Assembly: GCA_045603225.1 (NCBI GenBank)
Contig: JAZULT010000103.1
Span: 1 to 64,000, forward strand
Source: RGIG9115 sp045603225
Lineage (GTDB): Bacteria > Bacillota > Clostridia > UBA1381
DNA: 64,000 nt
Direction: 5' to 3'
Below the pieces are notes generated by a model. That model saw nothing but the letters and a program-made list of their open reading frames with translations, searched no databases and was not told the DNA's origin. Position 1 is the first letter of the stretch, and every line of letters starts with the position of its first letter. Position numbers and translations under genes: made by a program. Positions 33,793 through 42,380 of the stretch are shown piece by piece.

Positions 33793-35676
33793 TCATTTCC
33801 GCTTACAGAAATTAACAGTAACAATCTCTCCTCGCTTTAAGAATACTTTTTTAAACCCGCACAGATTTTTATGAGGTATGTACTCAAACTTGAGTACAGA
33901 ATAATCTGTATCATAATCACCGCAATTTTTTAACTGCACTGTATTTTCGTCTATCCAGGTTTCGGTAATTTCGGAATATGTCAGTCCATAACCAAATTCA
34001 AATACAGGTGTACCCTTATAGAACTTATATGTACGGTTTTCCATTGAATAATCCTCGAATGGAGGCAAATCACCCACACTTTCATAAAACGTAACAGGCA
34101 ATCTTCCGCTCGGTGAGACTTTGCCGAAAATTATATCTGCCAGAGCCAATCCGCCCATTGCACCGGGATAAAAGCATTGAAGCACTGCATCGCATTTTTC
34201 TTTTTGCAAGGATAAATTCAGACAGCTTCCGCTTACATTTACGAATATTACAGGTTTTCCCAATTCTGAAATTTTTTCAAACAGCTTTCTCTGTGGTGTC
34301 GGTAATTCAAGGTCTTTCTTGTCACCGCTATCAAATGCATTATACGAGTCTCCCTCTTCACCCTCAAGGGTTGAATCAATTCCCATACACATAATTATTA
34401 CATCTGCATTTTTCGCTGTAATAATTGCCTCTCTGTCGCTTGTACAAACATTGTGGATATTCGCATTTTCGTCAAAAATATGACATCCCTTTGCGTATTT
34501 AACATCTGTATATTCCTGCAGTCCCCGGAGAAGTGTATAATAATCTGACGGCATGCCGTTATAATTGCCTAATAGCACGTCCTTAGAATCTGCATTCGGA
34601 CCGATTACTGCAATTTTCTTGCTTTTGTCAAGAGGAAGTATTCCATTATTTTTCAGTAAAACTATACTCTCCTGTGCCATTTTACGGTTAATTTCCTTAT
34701 GCTTATTACATTCTATAACGTCAAAGGGTATTTTATCGTATTCACAATCATCGTCAAACATACCAAGTCTGAATCTTGCAGTAAACAGCTTAATTACTGC
34801 CTCTGTAATTGTTTCTTCACTGATTAACCCCAGTGTAACAGCTGTCTTTAGCCATTGATAAGCAGTTCCGCAATTTAACTCACAACCGTTATTTACCGCA
34901 AGTGCCGCACTCTCTGCCGCATTTTGGGTAACCTTATGATTTTCATTTATATCGCATATTGCTCCGCAGTCTGATACAACATACCCGTCAAACTTAAACT
35001 CGTCTCTCAAAATGTCCTTCAATAAGGTTTTGCTTGCACAGCAAGGCTCTCCGTTTGTTCTGTTGTACGCACCCATAACTGCTGATGGATCGGCATTTTC
35101 AATGCAATACTTAAATGCCCACAAATATGTTTCATATAAATCCTTTTCGCTGACTTTTGCATCAAATCCGTGTCTTAACGCCTCAGGTCCGCTATGAACT
35201 GCATAATGTTTTACCGTTGCATCAAGTTTTCTGTATTTACCAACGCCCTGCAAGCCTTTTATAAATGCAGTTCCCATTCTTCCCGTAAGATAAGGGTCTT
35301 CACCATAGGTTTCATGACCTCTGCCCCATCTCGGGTCACGGAATATATTTATATTCGGTGACCAGTATGTAAGCCCCTGATATATTTTAGTATCACCAAA
35401 TTTTTTGTATTCATTATATTGTGCTCTTGCCTCATCCGAAATTGCTGTCGCAACATCCTCCATCAACTCCGTATTAAAGCTTGACGCCATCGCTATCGCC
35501 TGAGGGAAAACAGTTGCCGTTCCTGCTCTTGCAACCCCATGCAAACACTCGTTCCACCAATTATATTCAGGTATGTTCAATCTTTCAATAGCAGGCGCAT
35601 CGTATTTCATTTGCGCAATTTTTTCTGCAAGTGTCATTTTTGACACAAGCTCTTTTGCTCTTTCTTCAAATGTCAT
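33793..35676 (-). CDS. GH3-family beta-xylosidase/beta-glucosidase
   Basis: 627 aa, no signal peptide, cytoplasmic. The (beta/alpha)8 domain includes WWNECLHGVARAG (about 40-52), RDPRWGRGHETYGEDP (about 113-128), KHYAVHSGPE and the nucleophile D236 in GYVVSDCGAI. The alpha/beta sandwich domain follows (IAVIGPNAD to SGRLPVTF). The WNECLHGV motif is typical of the beta-xylosidase branch, which fits the adjoining xylA and xylB. The C-terminal Fn3-like domain usually seen after FEFGYGLTYS appears shortened to about 55 residues, making the protein about 80-120 residues shorter than many relatives. AAGGAG precedes the ATG; 11 nt from xylA, third gene of the operon. Confidence 0.87.
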   Translation of the reverse strand: MTFEERAKELVSKMTLAEKIAQMKYDAPAIERLNIPEYNWWNECLHGVARAGTATVFPQAIAMASSFNTELMEDVATAISDEARAQYNEYKKFGDTKIYQGLTYWSPNINIFRDPRWGRGHETYGEDPYLTGRMGTAFIKGLQGVGKYRKLDATVKHYAVHSGPEALRHGFDAKVSEKDLYETYLWAFKYCIENADPSAVMGAYNRTNGEPCCASKTLLKDILRDEFKFDGYVVSDCGAICDINENHKVTQNAAESAALAVNNGCELNCGTAYQWLKTAVTLGLISEETITEAVIKLFTARFRLGMFDDDCEYDKIPFDVIECNKHKEINRKMAQESIVLLKNNGILPLDKSKKIAVIGPNADSKDVLLGNYNGMPSDYYTLLRGLQEYTDVKYAKGCHIFDENANIHNVCTSDREAIITAKNADVIIMCMGIDSTLEGEEGDSYNAFDSGDKKDLELPTPQRKLFEKISELGKPVIFVNVSGSCLNLSLQKEKCDAVLQCFYPGAMGGLALADIIFGKVSPSGRLPVTFYESVGDLPPFEDYSMENRTYKFYKGTPVFEFGYGLTYSEITETWIDENTVQLKNCGDYDTDYSVLKFEYIPHKNLCGFKKVFLKRGEIVTVNFCKRK

Positions 35677-35687
35677 AAAGTATCTCC

Positions 35688-37004
35688 TTATCCAAACAGA
35701 ACTGAATTTACAACAGACTGCAAACGTTCCTGATTTCCGCTCATCGGAAGTTCAGCCTTTCTCATTTCTCCTGCATGAGCGGCAAGCTCTTCAAGGCTTG
35801 CTTCTCCTGAAAGTATTTTCTTTCCGATTTCACTTTCGAAGCCTGAATATTTTTCCTTTACGAAATTGTCAATTCTGCCGTCTTCAATTAGTTCAGCAGC
35901 CTTTATAAGCCCAATTGCATAGGTGTCCATACCAAGAATAAATCCGTGGAACATATCCTCGGCAGTATAGCTTGCACGACGATTTTTAGCGTCAAAATTA
36001 AATCCGCCTGTCAATCCTCCTGCCTTTAAAACTTCATACATACACATCGTTGCATCATAAACATTTGACGGGAATTCATCAGTATCCCAGCCTAATAACA
36101 AATCGCCCTGATTTGCATCAATTGAACCCAGCATTCCGTTTATTGCCGAAATTCTCAGCTCATGCTGAAATGTATGTCCTGCAAGAGTCGCATGATTTGC
36201 TTCAATATTCATCTTAAAGTCCTTGTCAAGTCCGTACTGTCTTAAGAATCCGATTGCAGTTGATGCATCAAAATCATACTGATGCTTCATTGGTTCCTTC
36301 GGCTTCGGCTCAATATAGAAATCGCCTTCAAATCCAATTTTTCTGCCATATTCAACCGCCATTTTCATAAGCCTTGCTATATTTTCCTGTTCAAATTTAA
36401 CATCCGTATTAAGAAGAGTTTCATAACCTTCTCTGCCGCCCCAGAAAACATAGCCTTTACCGCCAAGCTTAACTGTAAGGTCAAGTGCCTTTTTTATCTG
36501 TGCTGCCGCAAAACAGAAAACTTCCGCTGAATTTGTACTTCCGGCACCGTTCATAAATCTCGGATTTGAGAACATATTTGCAGTTCCCCAAAGGCACTTT
36601 ATCCCTGTTTCATTCATTTTTTCCAATATGTAATCAGAAATTTCATCAAGTCTTTTATTCGTTTCGTTAATATCATCTGCCTCCGGTACAAGGTCAACAT
36701 CATGAAAACAAAAGTATTCAATTCCAAGCTTTTGCATGAACTCAAATCCTGCATCAACCTTAGCCTTTGCGTGTGCCATTGTTCCCTTTTCTTCACCAAA
36801 TGATTTGTCAGCTGTATCTCTGCCGAACATATCAGTTCCCGCCGCGCACAGGTTATGCCACCATGCCATTGCAAACGGGAGATGTTCTTTCATGGGTTTT
36901 CCCATTATTATTTTTTCTGCGTCATAGTATTTGAAAGCAAGCGAATTTTCGCTTTCTTTCCCCTCATATTTAATTTGTGGTATATCTTTAAAAAATTCGC
37001 TCAT
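35688..37004 (-). CDS. xylA: Xylose isomerase
   Basis: 438 aa, the usual size for the long class II enzymes of Clostridia. It converts D-xylose to D-xylulose in the cytoplasm. Seen: FAMAWWHNLCAAGTDMFG near the N-terminus, the catalytic histidine in YFCFHDVDLVPE, the metal-ligand segments VFWGGREGYETLLNTD and FYIEPKPKEPMKHQYD, NIEANHATLAGHTFQHE, and LGWDTDEFP. Three ATG codons occur in tandem at the 5' end; the third (37004) is best spaced, 8 nt after GAGG. Eleven nucleotides separate it from the xylB stop. Confidence 0.96.
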   Translation of the reverse strand: MSEFFKDIPQIKYEGKESENSLAFKYYDAEKIIMGKPMKEHLPFAMAWWHNLCAAGTDMFGRDTADKSFGEEKGTMAHAKAKVDAGFEFMQKLGIEYFCFHDVDLVPEADDINETNKRLDEISDYILEKMNETGIKCLWGTANMFSNPRFMNGAGSTNSAEVFCFAAAQIKKALDLTVKLGGKGYVFWGGREGYETLLNTDVKFEQENIARLMKMAVEYGRKIGFEGDFYIEPKPKEPMKHQYDFDASTAIGFLRQYGLDKDFKMNIEANHATLAGHTFQHELRISAINGMLGSIDANQGDLLLGWDTDEFPSNVYDATMCMYEVLKAGGLTGGFNFDAKNRRASYTAEDMFHGFILGMDTYAIGLIKAAELIEDGRIDNFVKEKYSGFESEIGKKILSGEASLEELAAHAGEMRKAELPMSGNQERLQSVVNSVLFG

Positions 37005-37014
37005 CATCATTACC

Positions 37015-38493
37015 TCACTTTATTTCTTTATATAATTCTTTTACTGCAGGATATATTTTTTTGTACTTTTTGTACTGCTCATCATAACGACCGACAATTT
37101 CTTTATCAGGTTTTTCTTCTCCCTTTATCTTAGCAAGTTTTTCCGAACATTCTATTATATTCTCATATTCGCCGCAGGCAACCATTGAAAGCATTGCGGC
37201 ACCCATTCCCGGTCCCTCTTCTTTATCCGGAATTTTTAATGTTATATCAAGCACATTACACAGAATTTTCCGCCAGAGCTTTGACTTTGCACCGCCACCG
37301 CAAACAAAACTTTCAGAAACATCAATTCCGAGACTTTTCGCGATTTCCACATTGTCTTTTATCGCAAATGCAACGCCTTCCAAAACCGCCTGTATCATGT
37401 CGGAACGTTTTGTATCAGCACGCATACCCACAAACAGACCTCTTGCATCGGTATCATTTATCGGACTTCTCTCACCCATTAGATATGGCAGGAAATATAC
37501 GTGATTGCTTCCAAGCATTTCATCAGTTATATCGGCTTGTTCGTCAGCGTAATCTTTAGTTTTTAATATATCGTTGCAAAACCACTTATTACAAGATGCC
37601 GCAGACAATATACATCCCATAAGATGATATGCTCCGTCAGCATGGCAAAAAGAATGGAGCGCATTGTTTTCATCTACACAAAAATCCTTTGATGTAATGA
37701 ATACTGTTCCTGACGTGCCGAGAGAAATATTACATTCACCGCTTCCGACAGCTCCCGTTCCGATAGCCGCTGCAGCATTATCTCCTGCTCCTGCTGAAAC
37801 TTTTGTGTATTCCGAAAGCCCAAGCTCATTTGCTGTATCAGGAAGAATTGTACCTATACAATCATAGCTTTCAAAAAGCTTCGGCATCTGTTCTTCCTTA
37901 ATATTACAAACATCGAGCATTTCCTTTGACCAGCATTTATTTTTTACATCAAGTAAAAGCATTCCCGATGCATCTGAATAGTCTGTTGCGTGCACTCCCG
38001 TCAGACGGTAATTGATATAATCTTTCGGAAGCATTATTTTGCAAATTTTATTAAAACTCTGTTTTTCATTTTTCTCAAGCCACAAAACTTTCGGTGCAGT
38101 AAACCCGGCAAATGCAATATTTGCAGTTAATTCTGATAGTTTCCCCTTTCCGATAACACTATTTAAATATTCTGTCTCTTCAGAAGTTCTCCCGTCGTTC
38201 CATAAAATTGCCGGTCGGATAACATCATCATTTTCATCCAGTATTACAAGACCATGCATTTGACCTGCGACACTTATTCCGAATATTTCATCAGAATTCA
38301 TATCTTCTGTAAGCTCTTTAATTCCGGCTTTCAACGCATTCCACCAGTCAGCAGGCGACTGCTCACTCCAACCTGGATTCGGGAAGCTTAAATCATAATT
38401 CTTCGTAACAGAGTTTATAATTTTTCCATTTTCATCTGCCAAAATCAGTTTCAGAGCAGAAGTTCCTAAATCGGCACCTATGTAATAACTCAT
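37015..38493 (-). CDS. xylB: Xylulokinase
   Basis: 492 aa FGGY-family kinase. It phosphorylates D-xylulose to xylulose 5-phosphate, feeding the pentose phosphate pathway. Seen: the N-terminal phosphate loop IGADLGTSALKLIL, the family-typical GQMHGLVILD, the central GAGDNAAAAIGTGAV, and the second ATP-binding motif VCGGGAKSKLWRKIL near residue 410. AAGGAGG is 4 nt upstream of the ATG. First gene of the xylB-xylA-GH3 operon. A perfect palindrome (38603-38617) lies about 110 nt upstream. Confidence 0.95.
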   Translation of the reverse strand: MSYYIGADLGTSALKLILADENGKIINSVTKNYDLSFPNPGWSEQSPADWWNALKAGIKELTEDMNSDEIFGISVAGQMHGLVILDENDDVIRPAILWNDGRTSEETEYLNSVIGKGKLSELTANIAFAGFTAPKVLWLEKNEKQSFNKICKIMLPKDYINYRLTGVHATDYSDASGMLLLDVKNKCWSKEMLDVCNIKEEQMPKLFESYDCIGTILPDTANELGLSEYTKVSAGAGDNAAAAIGTGAVGSGECNISLGTSGTVFITSKDFCVDENNALHSFCHADGAYHLMGCILSAASCNKWFCNDILKTKDYADEQADITDEMLGSNHVYFLPYLMGERSPINDTDARGLFVGMRADTKRSDMIQAVLEGVAFAIKDNVEIAKSLGIDVSESFVCGGGAKSKLWRKILCNVLDITLKIPDKEEGPGMGAAMLSMVACGEYENIIECSEKLAKIKGEEKPDKEIVGRYDEQYKKYKKIYPAVKELYKEIK

Positions 38494-38602
38494 AATTCCT
38501 CCTTAAAATTATAATTTATCTTTTAATAAACATTTTCAAATCTTTTATTTTTAATATATCATAATAATCTTGACATTTCTCGCAAAAAGATACATAATAT
38601 AT

Positions 38603-38617
38603 AGACAAAATTTGTCT
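38603..38617. promoter_or_regulatory. Candidate operator of the xylose operon
   Basis: AGACAAAATTTGTCT is a perfect 15-bp palindrome about 110 nt upstream of xylB. A one-base centre excludes a hairpin loop, so protein binding is more likely. It differs from the classical XylR consensus I know. Downstream on the minus strand TTGCGA-16-TATGAT is a possible promoter. The rest of 38494-38691 shows nothing else I can identify. Confidence 0.4.
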
Positions 38618-38691
38618 TTCGGAGTTTTTTTATCTAATTATTAGAAATGCGAGCTGCTTGTAAACAAAAAAAGACATGCTATGACAATATA

Positions 38692-40590
38692 TTATTTGGT
38701 AATTGTTATAACTTGACTATCCGGGTTCCAATCAACAGTGCTGCCGAGTTTTTCAGCAATAAAACGTATCGGTGTATATGTTCTGTCATTATCAATAAAT
38801 GCAGGTTTTTCAATAGTTATTGTTTCACCGTTTACAATCGCCGTTTCAGCACCTATTGTAATAACAATTATAATATCGTCTTTCGTTATTGTAACTGTTC
38901 TTGTATCATTATCCCATTCAACCACAGCACCAAAATTTTCAGCAACAAATCTTGCAGGGAGAAAAGCTCTGTCACCTTTAATAATCGGTGCTACGTCATT
39001 TTGTTTTGCTTCTCCGAAAACAGAGGCATCTGTTTTGCCTATTGTAAATATGATTTGGTCTTTTGTCTTATCGACAATATCCCACTTTGCATATAGCATA
39101 ATGTTTTTTGTAATTTTTGTTGTAAAGTCAAATTGTTTAGTAAGTTCTTTATCCGTAAACCAACCGACAAAAGTATATTCTTCTTTCTGCGGCCGTTCAG
39201 GTTCTTTAACAGTAGCATTTCTATTTACAGTTTGTTTTGCTATGCTACTGCCACCGTTTGTATCAAATGTAACTGTATAACGTGATACACCACCGCCACC
39301 GCCTGTACTTGGTCTGTTTTGTTTTGATAATGTTATTGCATTATCCGAGCAATACATTTTAGCTCTCACGCCGTCTGAGTCCATTTTGATTTTTGTGTCG
39401 TCCCAATCTATAATTTCACCATTTTGTTCGTATGGTTCAGGCAAAAGTAAAGAATTGTCAAACTCAATGTAAATATCAGCGTTGCTATATTTATCGTTGC
39501 TGTTTCCCGATAATATAAATTCAATAGTTTTATCATCAATTCTTGTAGCAGTTTCAATAAGCAGGTCATCACTACCTATAATATTCCATTTTGATTTCCA
39601 TTCAGAGAGTATGTCAGCTTTTGTTTGCTCATCTGTTTCTAAATCATAAGCTGTTCGCCATTCTGTGGGAAATTCAGCATCATCAACAAATCTTCCGCAA
39701 TTTGTTTTGAGTGTTATTTTTTTACCGTTTTCTTTGCCTTTGGTTATTGGTTCACTTGATGTAATTTTAATATTGATAGGCTCGTATTCATCTTTTAAAC
39801 ACCATGTAGCAAAAAACTCTCTGTGAGCACTCACTTTTATTGGTTGAGGCATAGTATATTTAATCGGTGTCCCACCGCCACCGCCGACAAAATGCTGTGC
39901 TTTCCACCCTGTAAAAACATATCCCTCTTTTTCTGGAGGTACAGGAAACTCTATTATGTCTTTATACTCTAAATCAGTAATTTGTTCATATATACAATCC
40001 TGATTAACCCAATTTTCTTCTTCGTAGATAGGTTCTTCCAAATAAAAAGTTACATTATATACTTTAGGATTAAAATACAAAATATATACACCTAATTTTT
40101 CCATGATGAATTGTGGTCTTGTTTCTGATATGTCAGTAATCTTATTTGAAATATCTTCCAGCTCTGTATCGGCATTTTCAGCATAATATAACCGATAATC
40201 TTTCCCGATTAACTGACGAATATTGCCTGTTGACTGTGGTGTCATAATAGTCACAGTTGTAGCTTCGATTTCAGGATATGGATTTTCTACATTATCTGTC
40301 CTCATATCCATATAAATAAAATTCTCACCAATTTCAGCTACAGATTTGATTTTTTCAGATACAGTTATATTCGCATCTGTTTCACTCTGTTCGATTCTTG
40401 AACCACCATTTTCATCTTTTATCATCAACTCGTCAAGAATTACATTAACAATATATTCTCTTTCACTGCTTAAATTATATACACCAAAGTGTATGGAGTC
40501 ATTTCTCGCAAATGATACCATCTGCCCGAATAACAAACTACACATACTCACAATCAGCATAAGTGATAGTATTTTCTTTCTTCTTTTCAT
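38692..40590 (-). CDS. Secreted protein with Flg_new (InlB-like) repeats and copper-amine-oxidase-N-type stalk domain
   Basis: 632 aa. Signal peptide about 1-28 (ends SFA). N-terminal half of unknown type; two InlB B-repeat/Flg_new modules, each ending in a FTGWKA or FVGWFTD turn and a WATW/YAKWD strand (about 178-266 and about 438-507, the second beginning YTVTFDTNGGSSIAKQTV). The C-terminus (about 520-632) is a copper-amine-oxidase N-terminal-type domain built of two repeats (FLPARFVAENFGAVVEWDND and YTPIRFIAEKLGSTVDWNPD). Glycine runs (GGGGG) mark linkers. Such domains occur on clostridial surface proteins and the last often mediates wall contact. No enzyme motif. A decayed fragment of a related gene lies at 42108-42298. 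Downstream partner of the M6 peptidase remnant. Confidence 0.75.
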   Translation of the reverse strand: MKRRKKILSLMLIVSMCSLLFGQMVSFARNDSIHFGVYNLSSEREYIVNVILDELMIKDENGGSRIEQSETDANITVSEKIKSVAEIGENFIYMDMRTDNVENPYPEIEATTVTIMTPQSTGNIRQLIGKDYRLYYAENADTELEDISNKITDISETRPQFIMEKLGVYILYFNPKVYNVTFYLEEPIYEEENWVNQDCIYEQITDLEYKDIIEFPVPPEKEGYVFTGWKAQHFVGGGGGTPIKYTMPQPIKVSAHREFFATWCLKDEYEPINIKITSSEPITKGKENGKKITLKTNCGRFVDDAEFPTEWRTAYDLETDEQTKADILSEWKSKWNIIGSDDLLIETATRIDDKTIEFILSGNSNDKYSNADIYIEFDNSLLLPEPYEQNGEIIDWDDTKIKMDSDGVRAKMYCSDNAITLSKQNRPSTGGGGGVSRYTVTFDTNGGSSIAKQTVNRNATVKEPERPQKEEYTFVGWFTDKELTKQFDFTTKITKNIMLYAKWDIVDKTKDQIIFTIGKTDASVFGEAKQNDVAPIIKGDRAFLPARFVAENFGAVVEWDNDTRTVTITKDDIIIVITIGAETAIVNGETITIEKPAFIDNDRTYTPIRFIAEKLGSTVDWNPDSQVITITK

Positions 40591-40610
40591 TATACTGAAC
40601 TCCTTTCCAT

Positions 40611-41933
40611 TTAATTAAATGAGCTTAAATCAAAATAGCTCGACTTAATTGTTATTCTTGATAACAACTGTTGTTCATCCTCTCGTTCATATAGGCTCAA
40701 AACAATATATGAACCATCTGTTCCGCACGCATATCCACTTGGCATACTAAATGACATTTCCGAACCTGATGATGAAACACTCATATAATTCTTCTTTTTT
40801 TGTTGTAATTCTCCGTCTGCATCATAAAGTTCAACTGTTCTGTAAACACTTTGAGGCAAATACTGCCCTTTTGTAATATAGACTGTTCCAATCGTTCCTG
40901 TTGCAGAAGCCTCTCTGATACGAAATACAAAATCATCAGTATTTGAAAGCGAAAAATCTTTTGTTGTTATACTTTCATAGTAATTCTGTGTCGGTGTATA
41001 ATCTTCAATAAGATTTCCTCTTAGTCTGAGAGTTTTTAACTGTGTTAAATTACTCAATGCTGAAATATCTTTTATATTATTATTCCTTAAATTTAGGGAG
41101 GTAAGGTTACTCAATCCTTGAAGTGGTGTTATATCATCTATTTTACAATATGTGGCTGTAAAACTTGTCAATCCTGTCAAATATTCCATTCCAGTTAAAT
41201 CCAACGGTAATTCCGAACTGTCTATACTAACTGACAAAGAAGTTAAAGCAGCAATATCCGAAGTTGTTATCTCACTTGCTGATTTTCCAATCGCACTTCT
41301 CACAGCTTCAGCAAGCCGTGCGTCTCTAAAATAAAGTAAATTATTTGTTGCCGGATATGTAACTTTAAAAGAAAGAGTTCCGTTTGAATTTTCAGTAATA
41401 TTTGAAAGAGTGATACCTGAACTCGCATTATTTGAATACTTCAATGTCAATGATGAAGATTTAGGATATACTTCCTCTATCTCATACTTTGAATTATTAC
41501 TGTCAGCATCATTGTAATTATTTCCCCAATCGTCAAAATTTGAATTAACCCTATACACAACAAGTCCTTTACCCTGCAAATTAGAACACGTTTCAAAATT
41601 ACCGTCATACTTTCGATACTCAACAATGAAATACTGACTAACATCATCAGTTCCCGAAACAGGAATTGGTGAACGAAGAATATATGCAACCGTATCGTTT
41701 ATTTCTCCGGCTGGTTTAGAGTTATCCGAAGTTTTTAATAATTTTAGAGTATATGTACCGCTGCTTTTAATTTCGGGAATTGTTATCCAGTTACCATATC
41801 TGTATTTCATATAAGAAGATGTGTGCGCACCGGGTGAAGAACTCATCAAATCCCAGTTTTTCAATAATAGTTTGTAACAAAAAAGGGCAAAAGAAAGGAA
41901 ACAAGACTTTGTTTTACCTTGACTTTTGCCCAT
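40611..41933 (-). pseudogene. N-terminally truncated M6-family metallopeptidase with leucine-rich repeats
   Basis: The open frame is 440 codons but recognisable protein starts at about 41858. NWDLMSSSPGAHTSS is the M6 peptidase segment that normally follows the zinc-binding HExxH helix, and YFIVEYRKYDGN and GLVVYRVN are typical of the end of that domain. The signal peptide and the HExxH itself are missing. After it come four or more internalin-like leucine-rich repeats (about residues 205-320: LTGLTSFTAT, LSNLTSLNLRNNNI, LTQLKTLRLRGNLI) and a C-terminal beta domain. The first 25 codons are derived from a strong hairpin (41885-41931) that replaces the lost N-terminus. It cannot be an active peptidase as encoded. 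Confidence 0.72.
41885..41931. other. Long hairpin at the breakpoint of the truncated M6 peptidase
   Basis: GGGCAAAAG (41885-41893) and CTTTTGCCC (41923-41931), with further pairing AAGG/CCTT and AAACA/TGTTT inside, form an almost continuous 47-nt stem-loop. It sits exactly where similarity to M6 peptidases begins, so it may be a small mobile-element relic or a relocated terminator. Between it and 42108 I see nothing identifiable. Confidence 0.5.
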
Positions 41934-42107
41934 AAAAAATAATCTTCAACATACGCTGTACCTCCTATTCAAATGTCAACAATCAACCATAAAATACCTC
42001 TGGTTCATTAGTTTTATTTATTACAGTATAGCATATTCAACCAAAATTTTCAAGACATAGACTATAAATTGCAAAAATTTCTCTGATATGCATAATAGCT
42101 ATGTTAT

Positions 42108-42298
42108 AGTAACAGTTCTTGTGTCATTATCCCATTCAACCACAGCACCTAAATTTTCAGCAACAAATCTTGCAGGAAGAAAAGCTCTGTCCTCTTTGAT
42201 TATCGGTGCTGCATCATTTTGTTTTTCCTTTCCGAAAACTGCAGATGTTCGGTATCTTTAACAGTAACATTTCTGTTTACAGCTTGCTTTATTATGCT
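42108..42298 (-). pseudogene. Degenerate fragment of a copper-amine-oxidase-N / Flg_new protein gene
   Basis: About 190 bp closely match two separated parts of the gene at 38692-40590. One part (42108-42250) corresponds to about 38885-39025 and encodes FLPARFVAENLGAVVEWDND. The other (42255-42298) corresponds to about 39203-39255 and encodes KQAVNRNVTV. The roughly 180 bp that separate them in the intact gene are deleted, and neither end reaches a start or a functional stop. A relic of a second copy. Confidence 0.75.
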
Positions 42299-42336
42299 AT
42301 TCTGCAGACGAAAGACTGTGTTACAGCCATAAACAG

Positions 42337-42364
42337 AAAAATCGCTTGAAATCAAGCGATTTTT
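42337..42364. terminator. Terminator of the GH127-like gene
   Basis: AAAAATCGCTTG/CAAGCGATTTTT with a loop of about 4 nt, 17 nt beyond the stop codon at 42381. T-rich on one side and A-rich on the other, so usable in both directions. Confidence 0.85.
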
Positions 42365-42380
42365 TCTTTTTATATAATTT

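Noticed and set aside
38738..39280. 180-codon plus-strand frame antisense to the copper-amine-oxidase-N protein
   Set aside because: It mirrors a repeat-rich, well supported minus-strand gene, with no ribosome site or promoter of its own.
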